DNA of 7,676 nt from Rickettsia endosymbiont of Bryobia graminum (GCA_020881085.1 JAJIYR010000099.1:1-7676), one strand, 5' to 3'; positions 1-7,509 are shown, counted from the stretch's first letter. Notes: a model not told the origin generated them from the sequence alone. A program made the numbers and translations.

Positions 1-1
1 T

Positions 2-130
2 GAACAATTTTCAGAAGCAATAAACAAATTTTTCAGCAACATCGGCAATTATAAAGATAGGTTACGTACCTTAATAAACGATAATTTCCAAACTATTACC
101 GTTAACCATTTCTCCAACTCTTCAAGTTAA
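2..130 (+). CDS. Transposase C-terminal fragment (probable IS630 family), 5' part outside the window
   Basis: An open frame runs in from the left edge and ends at TAA 128-130, giving 42 residues that start EQFSEAINKFF and end in a serine/asparagine-rich tail. The pattern of helix, 'FFSNIGNYKDRL' and 'LINDNFQTI' resembles the extreme C-terminus of IS630-type DDE transposases, where a 'FF..I..Y...L..LI...F' block follows the last catalytic Glu. The DDE residues themselves lie outside the window, so family and integrity are inferred. It reads toward the polysaccharide genes. No convincing terminal inverted repeat could be identified just downstream. It could be the end of an intact element or a remnant. 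Confidence 0.6.
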   Translation, partial: EQFSEAINKFFSNIGNYKDRLRTLINDNFQTITVNHFSNSSS

Positions 131-270
131 TTCAGTATACAAACTGACGTAGAGTAACCAAAGAAAAAAAGTGAGCTTAAAAGAAGCAAGCCTGTGTCAA
201 AAGAACAAAAAGAAAATTGGAAAAAATACAGTTGGTAGGAATATTTAACTATTAAGCTCAATTTTATTTT

Positions 271-317
271 TATAAGTAATAATAGGATTAATTAACAAGA
301 TCCTATTATTACTTATA
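271..317. repeat. Perfect 18-bp inverted repeat with 11-nt loop
   Basis: The left arm at 271-288 (TATAAGTAATAATAGGAT) is exactly reverse-complementary to 300-317, with an 11-nt loop at 289-299. It lies between the transposase tail and the promoter of the polysaccharide operon. No uninterrupted T-tract follows either arm (AGTTTAAGC on the plus side), so it is not a textbook intrinsic terminator. It could still stop or insulate transcription coming from the left, act as a protein-binding palindrome, or be a small mobile palindromic repeat. A 7-bp direct repeat TTAAGCT sits on both sides (252-258 and 320-326). Confidence 0.75.
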
Positions 318-355
318 GTTTAAGCTAATAATCATTAACCTAATCAATTTCCATA

Positions 356-384
356 TTTACATATAATAAGTTTTACATTATGAT
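356..384 (+). promoter_or_regulatory. Sigma70-type promoter of the wbpABDE operon
   Basis: TTTACA (356-361) and TATGAT (379-384) each differ from consensus at one position and are separated by exactly 17 nt. The predicted transcription start is near 391-392, giving a leader of about 22 nt before ATG 414. This is the best promoter match seen upstream of the operon. It also argues against the in-frame TTG at 387, which would lie upstream of the transcript start. Confidence 0.65.
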
Positions 385-413
385 CCTTGACCATATATTA
401 TTATGTAAGCACA

Positions 414-1721
414 ATGAAAAATATTTTAATAGGTAAAATTGCAAATTATTCTGCAACTGTTGGGGTAATAGGTCTAGGATATGTAGGTCTTCCGCTCGTT
501 CGAGCTATCAGCTCAAAAAATTTCAGTGTAATTGGTTTTGATGTTAATCAAAAAAAAGTTGATAGTCTTACACAATGCAAATCTGATGTTACTACTGTAA
601 CAAATGATGATTTAGCAATAATATTAAAACAAAAAGTAGGATTTACTACTAATTTTGAAGAGATTTCTAAATGCGATATTATAGTAGTTTGCGTCCCAAC
701 ACCTTTAACAAAAAATAGAGAACCTGACTTAAGCTACATAGTTAAATCATTTGAAACTATTAGCAAACATTTAAAAGACTCAGCTCTATTAATTCTTGAA
801 TCTACAACTTATCCAGGCACTATGGAAGAGGTAGTTTTACCTTTGGTTGAACAAATTGCAGGTAAAAAACCAGGAATCTTTATAGCTTATTCTCCAGAGA
901 GAGAAGACCCAGGCAATTTACATTTTAATAATGTTCAAATTCCTAAAGTAGTTGGTGGAATGAATCAAGATGCAACCGACTTAGCTGAAGCTTTTTATAC
1001 CTCCTTTTTATCTACCATTTATACTGTTTCTTCATGTAAAGTAGCTGAAGCTGTTAAAATTTTTGAAAATTCTTTCCGCTTAATCAATATATCTTTTGTT
1101 AATGAAATGAAAATGATTTTTGATAAAATGGATATAGATATTTGGGAAGTAATTGAAGCAGCAAAAACCAAACCTTTTGGTTTCATGCCATTTTATCCTG
1201 GCCCAGGGATAGGAGGTCATTGTATACCTATAGATCCATTTTACTTGACTTATAAAGCCCATGAATATGATCTAAATACTAAATTTATTGAAACGAGTGG
1301 CGAAATATTAAAAACTCTTCCTCTTTATGTAGTCAATAAAACTGCTAAAGCCATTGATAGAAATCTATTAAGAGGATTACATAAATCCAATATTCTTATC
1401 ATTGGGTTATCCTATAAAGAAAATATCGGTGATATGAGAGCCAGTGCTAGTATAGATATTTGGAATATTTTAGAAAAACGTGGGGCTATTTTAGAATATT
1501 ATGATCCATATATTCCTGAAGTAGAAATCAATAAACAAACCCATACTAGTTTAGTATTTGAAGAAATTGATTTCTCTAAATATCATGCAGTATTATTACT
1601 CACGAACCACAAAGATATCGATTATCAAAAAATCTTAGATAATTCAAAGATATTTGTTGATACTAGAAACGTTGTTTCCAATTTTAATACTAATTCTGAA
1701 GTTAAGATAGTTAGAGCCTAA
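414..1721 (+). CDS. wbpA: UDP-N-acetyl-D-glucosamine 6-dehydrogenase (WbpA family)
   Basis: This nucleotide-sugar dehydrogenase should oxidise the C6 hydroxyl of UDP-GlcNAc to a carboxylate with two NAD+, giving UDP-GlcNAcA in the cytoplasm. In 435 residues the sequence shows the N-terminal Rossmann motif GLGYVGLP (20-27), the VPTP loop (94-97), SPEREDPGN (160-168, typical of the WbpA/UDP-HexNAc branch) and FENSFRLINISFVNE (217-231). The catalytic Cys270 sits in GGHCIPIDP, and a C-terminal UDP-binding domain follows. The length matches WbpA. ATG 414 is preferred over an in-frame TTG at 387 because it follows the predicted transcription start and matches family length; no strong Shine-Dalgarno is visible. 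It is the first gene of the operon, ending 2 nt before wbpB. The alternative, a UDP-ManNAc or UDP-GalNAc dehydrogenase, is less likely given the wbpB, wbpD and wbpE homologues next door. Confidence 0.88.
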   Translation: MKNILIGKIANYSATVGVIGLGYVGLPLVRAISSKNFSVIGFDVNQKKVDSLTQCKSDVTTVTNDDLAIILKQKVGFTTNFEEISKCDIIVVCVPTPLTKNREPDLSYIVKSFETISKHLKDSALLILESTTYPGTMEEVVLPLVEQIAGKKPGIFIAYSPEREDPGNLHFNNVQIPKVVGGMNQDATDLAEAFYTSFLSTIYTVSSCKVAEAVKIFENSFRLINISFVNEMKMIFDKMDIDIWEVIEAAKTKPFGFMPFYPGPGIGGHCIPIDPFYLTYKAHEYDLNTKFIETSGEILKTLPLYVVNKTAKAIDRNLLRGLHKSNILIIGLSYKENIGDMRASASIDIWNILEKRGAILEYYDPYIPEVEINKQTHTSLVFEEIDFSKYHAVLLLTNHKDIDYQKILDNSKIFVDTRNVVSNFNTNSEVKIVRA

Positions 1722-1723
1722 TT

Positions 1724-2659
1724 ATGAGTATTGGAGTAATAGGTTGTGGGTATTGGGGTAGCAACCACATAAAAACACTTTCCTCTCTTGGATTATTGTC
1801 AGCTGTAGCAGATGAAAACCCTCTAAAAGCAAAAAATCTAGCAGAGATGTATAATGCACAAGCGTTAACAGTTAAAGAAATGCTAGAAAATTCAGATATC
1901 AAAGGAATAGTAATCGCTAGCAGTGCAGAAATTCACTATAAAATCGCTACCCAAGCTATTGAAGCCGGAAAAAATCTTCTTGTAGAAAAACCTATTGCTC
2001 TTTCCTCAACAGAAGCACAAAAATTATGTAACCTTGCTACTACAAAGAAGTTAGTATTTATGGTAGGACATTTACTTAATTTTCATCCAGCCTACAAAAA
2101 AGTAAAAGAATTAGTATCAAATGGCGAAGTAGGAAAAATCCACTCTATAAAAGCACGCCGTATGAGCATGGGGCAAATTAGAAAAGAAGAAAATATCATG
2201 TGGAGCTTTGCTCCACATGATATTGCGCTTATTTTAGGAATATCAAACTCTTTGCCAAAAATAACTTCCGCTTATGGTAAAAAAATTGTTTCACCTATAG
2301 AGGACGAATATTTTGTCACTTTTGATTTAGAGAATAATATTAAAGCTGAAATTAATGTTTCATGGTTTCATCCATATAAGGAACATAAATTTTTTGTTAT
2401 TGGAGAACAAGGAAGTATTGTCTTTGACGATAGTCTTTCTTGGGAAAATAAAGTAACTTTATACAGGCACGAAATTTCTCCAGCTCTAAAAAAAGGAGAA
2501 ATCATAACAATTCCTGTTGAAGAAAAATATCCTCTTACAGAAGAGCTGTCATATTTTCATAATTGTATAATTAACCAAACTCTCCCTACTATCTCTACAG
2601 GACAACAAGGTATGGATGTTGTTAAAATAATTGAGGAAATTGAGAAATATGCAAAATAA
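1724..2659 (+). CDS. wbpB: UDP-GlcNAcA 3-dehydrogenase (WbpB/WlbA family, Gfo/Idh/MocA fold)
   Basis: This is an NAD-dependent oxidoreductase expected to oxidise C3 of UDP-GlcNAcA to the 3-keto sugar, the substrate for the WbpE aminotransferase. The 311-residue protein has an N-terminal dinucleotide-binding motif GCGYWG (7-12). The family signature EKP follows at 88-90, with Lys89 the expected catalytic or substrate-positioning lysine. GHLLNFHPAY lies at 115-124, and the WSFAPHD segment (160-166) carries the conserved His165. A C-terminal alpha/beta substrate domain follows. The length agrees with WbpB/WlbA (about 315 aa). It starts 2 nt after wbpA, and its last 11 nt overlap wbpD, consistent with one transcript. 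Some family members recycle their NADH with 2-oxoglutarate, which the neighbouring glutamate-dependent aminotransferase regenerates; whether this one does cannot be read from sequence. Confidence 0.86.
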   Translation: MSIGVIGCGYWGSNHIKTLSSLGLLSAVADENPLKAKNLAEMYNAQALTVKEMLENSDIKGIVIASSAEIHYKIATQAIEAGKNLLVEKPIALSSTEAQKLCNLATTKKLVFMVGHLLNFHPAYKKVKELVSNGEVGKIHSIKARRMSMGQIRKEENIMWSFAPHDIALILGISNSLPKITSAYGKKIVSPIEDEYFVTFDLENNIKAEINVSWFHPYKEHKFFVIGEQGSIVFDDSLSWENKVTLYRHEISPALKKGEIITIPVEEKYPLTEELSYFHNCIINQTLPTISTGQQGMDVVKIIEEIEKYAK

Positions 2660-3239
2660 TAATACTAATACCACCGTATATGTTCATGAATCATCTTATA
2701 TTGATGATAATGTAAAAATAGGTAATAACACAAAAATTTGGCATTTTTCTCATATCTTAAAAGATTGTATTTTAGGAGAAAAGGTAACCGTTGGACAAAA
2801 CGTAACTATTGGTCCGGAAGTAACTGTTGGTAATAATTGCAAGATACAAAATAACGTTAGCCTATATAAAGGCATAGAATTAGAAGATAATGTATTTTGC
2901 GGTCCTAGTTGTGTATTTACAAATGTCTTTAATCCTAGAGCTCATATTGAAAGAAAAGATGAATTTAGAAAAACCTTAATTAAAGAAGGTGTTACTATTG
3001 GAGCAAATGCTACAATTATTTGTGGTATTACTCTTGGTAGATATGCTTTAATAGGAGCTGGTTCAGTAGTTACCAAAGATGTAAAAAATAATGCCTTAAT
3101 GTATGGAGTACCAGCAAGATTTCACGGCTGGGTAAGTGATTATGGCGAAATTTTAAAAGAAGATTTAGTATGTCCCAAAACTGGTGAGCAGTATAAAGAA
3201 GTAATAAAAGATAGTGAAACCTATTTGGAAAAGGTATAA
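2649..3239 (+). CDS. wbpD: UDP-2-acetamido-3-amino-2,3-dideoxy-glucuronate N-acetyltransferase (WbpD/WlbB family)
   Basis: This left-handed beta-helix acetyltransferase should transfer acetyl from acetyl-CoA to the C3 amine made by WbpE, completing UDP-GlcNAc3NAcA. The 196-residue protein shows many hexapeptide-repeat turns (VKIGNN, VTVGQN, VTIGPE, VTVGNN, VTIGAN, ALIGAG). The WbpD-like block SLYKGIELEDNVFCGPSCVFTNVFNPRA lies at 71-98, and the helix is capped by the segment GVPARFHGWVS. A short C-terminal tail contains CPKTGEQY. Family members are about 190 residues long and act as trimers. An in-frame TTG at 2631 would add six residues. ATG 2649 is preferred because GAGGA at 2633-2637 could serve as its ribosome binding site, though the spacing is rather long. 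It overlaps wbpB by 11 nt and ends 2 nt before wbpE. Confidence 0.87.
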   Translation: MQNNNTNTTVYVHESSYIDDNVKIGNNTKIWHFSHILKDCILGEKVTVGQNVTIGPEVTVGNNCKIQNNVSLYKGIELEDNVFCGPSCVFTNVFNPRAHIERKDEFRKTLIKEGVTIGANATIICGITLGRYALIGAGSVVTKDVKNNALMYGVPARFHGWVSDYGEILKEDLVCPKTGEQYKEVIKDSETYLEKV

Positions 3240-3241
3240 AT

Positions 3242-4378
3242 ATGGAATTTATTGATTTAAAACAACAATATAATTTATTAAAATCAACGATTCTACCTAA
3301 AATTTCTAATGTTCTTGATGAAGGGCATTACATTATGGGACCACAAGTACAAGAATTTGAGAAAAATCTTGCTTCATACTTACAAACCAAACATGTAATT
3401 AGTTGTGCAAACGGAACAGATGCTTTAGTTCTTGCCCTTCAAGCATTAAATTTACAAGCTGGTGAAGCTGTACTTGTTCCATCCTTTACTTTTGCTGCAT
3501 CTGCTGAAGCAATAGCTTTCTTAAGCGGGATTCCTTTCTTTATTGACGTAGATAAAGATACCTATAATGTTACTTTAAGCTCTATAGAACAAGGTTATAA
3601 TGATGCATTAGCTCAAGGATTAAAGCCTGTAGGCCTTATGAGTGTAGATCTATTTGGATTATCCTGTGAATATGATCTAATACAAAATTTCTACAAAGAA
3701 AAGAAAATTTGGCATATTATTGACGCAGCTCAAGCCTGTGGCGCTAAATATAAAGATAAATTTAATTGCAGCTATGGCGACATTACTACGACTAGCTTCT
3801 TCCCTGCTAAACCGCTTGGTTGTTATGGTGATGGAGGAGCAATATTTACTGATTCTTTAGAATATGCAGAAAAAATGAAATCATTAAGATTTCATGGCAA
3901 AGGTACTGACAAGTATGACAATATTTATGTTGGCATGAACAGTAGACTAGATACACTCCAAGCTGCTATTCTAGAAGAAAAATTAAAAATCTATGACGCA
4001 GAAATAACTAAAAGGAATATAGCAGCAAAATTTTATAATGAACAACTTGCAACAATAGATGGTATAGAACTTCCAGACTATACTGACAGACCTTATCTTT
4101 CAGTATGGGCACAATATACTATAAAACTTAAAAACAGAGATGCTCTGCAAGCTCATTTAAAAAGCGCTGGTATTCCTAGCATGGTTTATTATCTTAAATC
4201 ATTGCATTTACAAACAGCTTATAAGCATTTCCCAAAAAGTAATGTTATGACTAATTCAGAAACTCTAAGTCATGAAGTATTAAGCTTACCTATGCATCCT
4301 TATTTAACACAAGAACAGCTTGAGTTAATATGCAAATCTGTAAAAGAGTTTTTATCCCTAATACATAAAACTATATAG
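3242..4378 (+). CDS. wbpE: PLP-dependent UDP-3-keto-GlcNAcA aminotransferase (WbpE/WlbC, DegT/DnrJ/EryC1/StrS family)
   Basis: This sugar aminotransferase is predicted to use L-glutamate and PLP to convert the WbpB 3-keto product to UDP-2-acetamido-3-amino-2,3-dideoxy-glucuronate. In 378 residues it shows the N-terminal FIDLKQQY and the PLP-phosphate binding region ANGTDAL (56-62). The DAAQACGA motif follows at 161-168, with Asp161 facing the pyridine nitrogen. The Schiff-base lysine Lys190 sits in SFFPAKPLGCYGDGGA, and a GMNSRLDTLQAAIL segment closes the active site. The length is typical of the family. AAGG at 3231-3234, 7 nt before ATG, gives a clear Shine-Dalgarno. It follows wbpD by 2 nt and is the last of the tightly packed genes. 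Substrate assignment rests on operon context, because this family is broad. Confidence 0.87.
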   Translation: MEFIDLKQQYNLLKSTILPKISNVLDEGHYIMGPQVQEFEKNLASYLQTKHVISCANGTDALVLALQALNLQAGEAVLVPSFTFAASAEAIAFLSGIPFFIDVDKDTYNVTLSSIEQGYNDALAQGLKPVGLMSVDLFGLSCEYDLIQNFYKEKKIWHIIDAAQACGAKYKDKFNCSYGDITTTSFFPAKPLGCYGDGGAIFTDSLEYAEKMKSLRFHGKGTDKYDNIYVGMNSRLDTLQAAILEEKLKIYDAEITKRNIAAKFYNEQLATIDGIELPDYTDRPYLSVWAQYTIKLKNRDALQAHLKSAGIPSMVYYLKSLHLQTAYKHFPKSNVMTNSETLSHEVLSLPMHPYLTQEQLELICKSVKEFLSLIHKTI

Positions 4379-4388
4379 TGATTAATAT

Positions 4389-4417
4389 GATAGGTTGCTT
4401 AAACCTATCTTTAATTT
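4389..4417 (+). terminator. Short stem-loop between wbpE and the amidotransferase gene, possible attenuator
   Basis: GATAGGTT (4389-4396) pairs perfectly with AACCTATC (4402-4409) around a 5-nt loop. A T-rich but interrupted run, TTTAATTT (4410-4417), follows. The 8-bp AT-rich stem and broken T-tract suggest a weak or partial terminator that could lower expression of the downstream amidotransferase relative to wbpABDE, rather than ending the transcript fully. No strong new promoter is visible in the 48-nt gap. Confidence 0.45.
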
Positions 4418-4426
4418 AGGTATTAA

Positions 4427-6178
4427 ATGTGCGGTCTAGCAGGTATTATATCAAATAGGGATATATCATCTTTTGAATCTATAATACAAAAGATGAACTC
4501 TCTTCAAGTCCATCGAGGCCCTGATGGTGAGGGGTACTGGCATTCAGCAAATAAAAATGTATATTTAGCTCACAGAAGACTTGCCATCATTGACTTATCT
4601 GACAACGGTTTTCAACCTTTAGTTTCACAAGATACTTTATATTCAATTGTTTATAACGGAGAAATTTATAATTATCAGGAACTAAAAGAACAATGTATTA
4701 AAAAGGGCAGCAAATTTTCCTCTAACACTGATACTGAAGTTATCATTGAATATATTAGACATTTTGGTATAGAAGGGATTAAAGATTTTAGAGGAATGTG
4801 GGCTTTTGTCCTTTATGATGCTAAGAATAATAAGATTATTTTTTCTAGAGATCCTTTTGGTATCAAACCTTTATATTATGCAATCCATAAAGATTGCTTA
4901 TATTTTGCTTCTGAAATCAAAGCAATTCGTCTTATTAATGAAGATTTTAATAAGGTAGATGAAATTACCAGGCAGCTCTTTTTAGATTTTGGTTATCTTG
5001 ATATTGGACAATGGACTTTTTTTAAGAATATAAAACGTTTCCCTCAAGCAAGCTATGCAGAAATTGATTTGAATAAAGAAGTAAAGATAGAACCTATAAT
5101 ATATTGGCACCCACCTAAACAACTTACTGATATTGATGAAGAAACTGCTACAAAAAAATTAAATGATTTATTAAAGCAAAGCATAACAAGGCATATGGTT
5201 AGCGATGTACCAATTGCATTTTGCTTAAGCGGTGGTTTGGATTCTTCTACTATTGTTGGAATGGCAGCAACAATTGTTAAAAACAATAATATCCTTAATA
5301 GCTTTACAACTCATTATCCACATTTTCCTGATATAGATGAAATGAAATGGGCTAAATTAGCAGTAGGTCATACTGGAGTTCAACCACACTGGATTGAAGT
5401 TCAATATCAGGATTTTATTAAGGAATTTGAGTTAGTATTATATCATCATGACGAACCTTTTGGGTCAACAAGTGTTTATGCCCAAAATGCTATTTTTAAA
5501 GCAATAAATCGAGCTGGTTTAAAAGTGAGTCTTGATGGTCAAGGAGCGGATGAAATATTTGCTGGTTATAATTCTTATCACTTTTTCTTTCTTAAATATT
5601 TATTAAAAGAAAAGAAGTTCTTTAAATTTTTATTTGAAACTATAGAGCTTTTTATTAGATTCCCAAACTTTATATTTAGTAATTTTACTTATATAAAAAG
5701 ATTCTTTAACCGTCGTTCATCCAATAATATTATATCTAACAATCAAGCTTATCAAGAAAGGTTAAAGCAAATAAAGAACCTCCTGCAAGCAAGTAGTTTT
5801 AATGAATTATTACTTACCACACTTATTAGCTCAAGCATCCCACAATTGTTACGCAACGGTGATAGAAATTCGATGAAAAACCAAGTTGAATCAAGAGTGC
5901 CCTTTTTAGACGTTGATTTAGTAAATTTTATTATATCATTACCAGACCATTTTAAAATAAGAAAAGCTATTAAAAAATATCTACTAAAGCAAGTTGCCTA
6001 TAGTTATTTACCTAAAAAGCTGGTAGATAGAACTGATAAATTAGGCTTCCCTTCTCCAGAAAAAGCCTGGATGAAACAAGCATTTAATATTAATGTATCT
6101 GGCACTTTTACTAAAAAATGGCGAGAATTTATAGTAGAACGATGGGAAAATATGATTTCATCTAATAAAAACATATAA
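4427..6178 (+). CDS. Glutamine-dependent asparagine-synthase-like amidotransferase (AsnB family), probable sugar-uronate amidation
   Basis: This 583-residue class-II glutamine amidotransferase has an asparagine synthetase domain. The N-terminal glutaminase starts MCGLAG, with Cys2 the nucleophile after Met removal. It also has HRGPDG (29-34), HRRLAIIDLS (49-58), NGEIYNY (77-83) and TDTE (101-104). The synthetase half has the ATP-pyrophosphatase loop SGGLDSS (268-274), DGQGADEIFAGY (370-381) and GDRNSMKNQVESRVPFLD (478-495). All key residues are present, so it looks active. A Phe/Leu-rich basic segment (about 386-428) separates the ADEIF motif from the C-terminal helices. AGG at 4418-4420 is a weak ribosome binding site 6 nt before ATG. 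It could make asparagine, but its place after wbpABDE suggests amidation of a hexuronic acid, as proposed for AsnB-like proteins in other O-antigen clusters. Family call is firm; substrate is inferred. Confidence 0.85.
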   Translation: MCGLAGIISNRDISSFESIIQKMNSLQVHRGPDGEGYWHSANKNVYLAHRRLAIIDLSDNGFQPLVSQDTLYSIVYNGEIYNYQELKEQCIKKGSKFSSNTDTEVIIEYIRHFGIEGIKDFRGMWAFVLYDAKNNKIIFSRDPFGIKPLYYAIHKDCLYFASEIKAIRLINEDFNKVDEITRQLFLDFGYLDIGQWTFFKNIKRFPQASYAEIDLNKEVKIEPIIYWHPPKQLTDIDEETATKKLNDLLKQSITRHMVSDVPIAFCLSGGLDSSTIVGMAATIVKNNNILNSFTTHYPHFPDIDEMKWAKLAVGHTGVQPHWIEVQYQDFIKEFELVLYHHDEPFGSTSVYAQNAIFKAINRAGLKVSLDGQGADEIFAGYNSYHFFFLKYLLKEKKFFKFLFETIELFIRFPNFIFSNFTYIKRFFNRRSSNNIISNNQAYQERLKQIKNLLQASSFNELLLTTLISSSIPQLLRNGDRNSMKNQVESRVPFLDVDLVNFIISLPDHFKIRKAIKKYLLKQVAYSYLPKKLVDRTDKLGFPSPEKAWMKQAFNINVSGTFTKKWREFIVERWENMISSNKNI

Positions 6179-6196
6179 GTAAGACTGGCTTCAGTT

Positions 6197-7429
6197 CTAA
6201 TGATCCACTATACAATCGATAAATCTGCTAGCCAAATGTTGATAATTATGGTGTTGGATAACGTAATTTTTCCCTTTAAATCCCATTTGATCTAGTGTAG
6301 CCTTAGGATAATCTTTTAATTTCAAAATAGCTTCATATAGTAGTTCAGGAGAATCTGAGGGTACAGTAATCCCACATTTCGCTTTTTCAACAATATCACT
6401 TCCTCTTGATATAGCGTATAGAATAGGACGAGAAGACATCATATAATCAAAAATTTTATTAGGACTAATGCCATATTGATATATTGGTTTATCCACAAAT
6501 CCACCATATAATGCATCCATCTGTTGCAAAAAACTAGGGACATGTTGTTTTGTTATTGCATCTAAGAATGATATGTTTGTCATTGCTCTATCTTGAACAA
6601 AACGAATAATATTTTCTTTTTCTAAACCTTTACCAATTAGAACAAAATGGATATCCTTAATCCCTCTTTGTTGACATAAATATGCTGTACCTAAAAGATT
6701 ATATAGCCCATTAGCTATGGTATAAGCTCCAGCGTATCCAATTAGAAATTTATTTTTTTCTTTTAACTCATTAATTATTTTTTGTTGAGTTTCAGGTAAT
6801 GGATTAATAACATTCCATTCACTTAAAACAACTCCATTAGGAACATAACAAAATTGATTACTCTTTATACCAAATCTACTCATATATGATAAACTATTAG
6901 GTAATATTGAGATAATTTTATCAACAGTTTTATATACGAATTTCTCAGTTACTGATAATAGCATTACAAAAGGGTTGAACTTGCTAATATTACTTATCTC
7001 TATTAAAGTCTGAGGCCATAAATCATGTAGTTCAAAAACTAAAATAGTTTTTTTCTTTAATAATCTCTTCATTAGCCAAGCTGGATATATATCAAGCATA
7101 TGAACTGATGAAGCAATAATTACATCTGGATTTGTTATTTTAATAATTTTTCTTAAATTCAAAAATAATTGTAACATAAAAATTAGAACAGAATAAGCAC
7201 GTTTAATGCCATTACCTTTGTATTTAGGAGTATTAAGCCATATATATTTTATTCCATCTATATCTTCAATTGAAGAGTCAGGTTGTTTATTTCTAAGATG
7301 AGAAAAACTTCCACCCACTACAAATACTTTATGATTTTTCTTTATCCACTCAGTCCCTAAGTAATAAGGTCTGAAAGATCTACCATATTGAGTAGAACCT
7401 GCATAATGATCGAGATATAATATATTCAT
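6197..7429 (-). CDS. Glycosyltransferase family 4, WbuB-like
   Basis: This predicted cytoplasmic or membrane-associated GT-B glycosyltransferase of 410 residues would add a sugar to a lipid-linked polysaccharide intermediate. The N-terminal part has MNILYLDHYAGSTQYGRSFRPYYL, then GGSFSHLRNKQP (39-50) and DGIKYIWLNTPKYKGNGI (58-75), a pattern typical of WbuB-like GT4 enzymes. HDLWPQTLIE follows at 135-144. The C-terminal donor domain has GYAGAYTIANGL (231-242), LIGKG (264-268) and SPNKIFDYMMSSRPILYA (322-339), the usual GT4 nucleotide-sugar site. A hydrophobic stretch (about 79-91) may mediate membrane association. It is convergent with the amidotransferase gene, 18 nt away, so it is transcribed separately. 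No clear Shine-Dalgarno precedes its ATG. The sugar transferred cannot be read from sequence; the neighbouring pathway's product is a reasonable candidate. Confidence 0.85.
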   Translation of the reverse strand: MNILYLDHYAGSTQYGRSFRPYYLGTEWIKKNHKVFVVGGSFSHLRNKQPDSSIEDIDGIKYIWLNTPKYKGNGIKRAYSVLIFMLQLFLNLRKIIKITNPDVIIASSVHMLDIYPAWLMKRLLKKKTILVFELHDLWPQTLIEISNISKFNPFVMLLSVTEKFVYKTVDKIISILPNSLSYMSRFGIKSNQFCYVPNGVVLSEWNVINPLPETQQKIINELKEKNKFLIGYAGAYTIANGLYNLLGTAYLCQQRGIKDIHFVLIGKGLEKENIIRFVQDRAMTNISFLDAITKQHVPSFLQQMDALYGGFVDKPIYQYGISPNKIFDYMMSSRPILYAISRGSDIVEKAKCGITVPSDSPELLYEAILKLKDYPKATLDQMGFKGKNYVIQHHNYQHLASRFIDCIVDH

Positions 7430-7465
7430 AATGATATATAGTAATTAAGTAATATTCTCAAAAGG

Positions 7466-7492
7466 CTTATCTGATTTACTTTTATATGTCAA
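7466..7492 (-). promoter_or_regulatory. Possible promoter of the minus-strand glycosyltransferase gene
   Basis: On the minus strand a perfect -35 hexamer TTGACA (7492-7487) is followed after 15 nt by GATAAG (7471-7466), a 4/6 match to the -10 consensus. The spacer is short and the -10 box weak, so only the -35 element is convincing. The start would lie about 30 nt upstream of the ATG at 7429. Confidence 0.35.
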
Positions 7493-7509
7493 CACCCATA
7501 ATAATCTGA

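Noticed and set aside
153..248. Short lysine-rich plus-strand frame after the transposase tail (GTG at 171)
   Set aside because: The A-rich sequence makes Lys/Asn codons by chance; no clear start, ribosome binding site or recognisable similarity.
387..413. Nine-codon N-terminal extension of wbpA from TTG 387
   Set aside because: The predicted promoter places the transcript start after this codon, and the ATG at 414 gives the family's usual length and N-terminus.
1080..1262. Minus-strand open frame of 60 codons inside wbpA
   Set aside because: It lies wholly antisense to a conserved coding region including the catalytic Cys motif, has no recognisable domain, and looks like a chance frame.
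1711..1902. Minus-strand open frame of 63 codons over the wbpA/wbpB junction
   Set aside because: It is antisense to the conserved Rossmann start of wbpB; no family features.
2631..2648. Six-codon N-terminal extension of wbpD from TTG 2631
   Set aside because: It deepens the overlap with wbpB and has no family support; the stretch holds a Shine-Dalgarno-like GAGGA for ATG 2649 instead.
5053..5286. Minus-strand open frame of 77 codons inside the amidotransferase gene
   Set aside because: It is antisense to the ATP-pyrophosphatase loop region; hydrophobic residues reflect the complementary strand only.
6179..6200. Weak GACTG/CAGTT hairpin between the convergent genes as a shared terminator
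   Set aside because: The stem is only four to five base pairs with a wobble and has no T-tract; not supported as a terminator.
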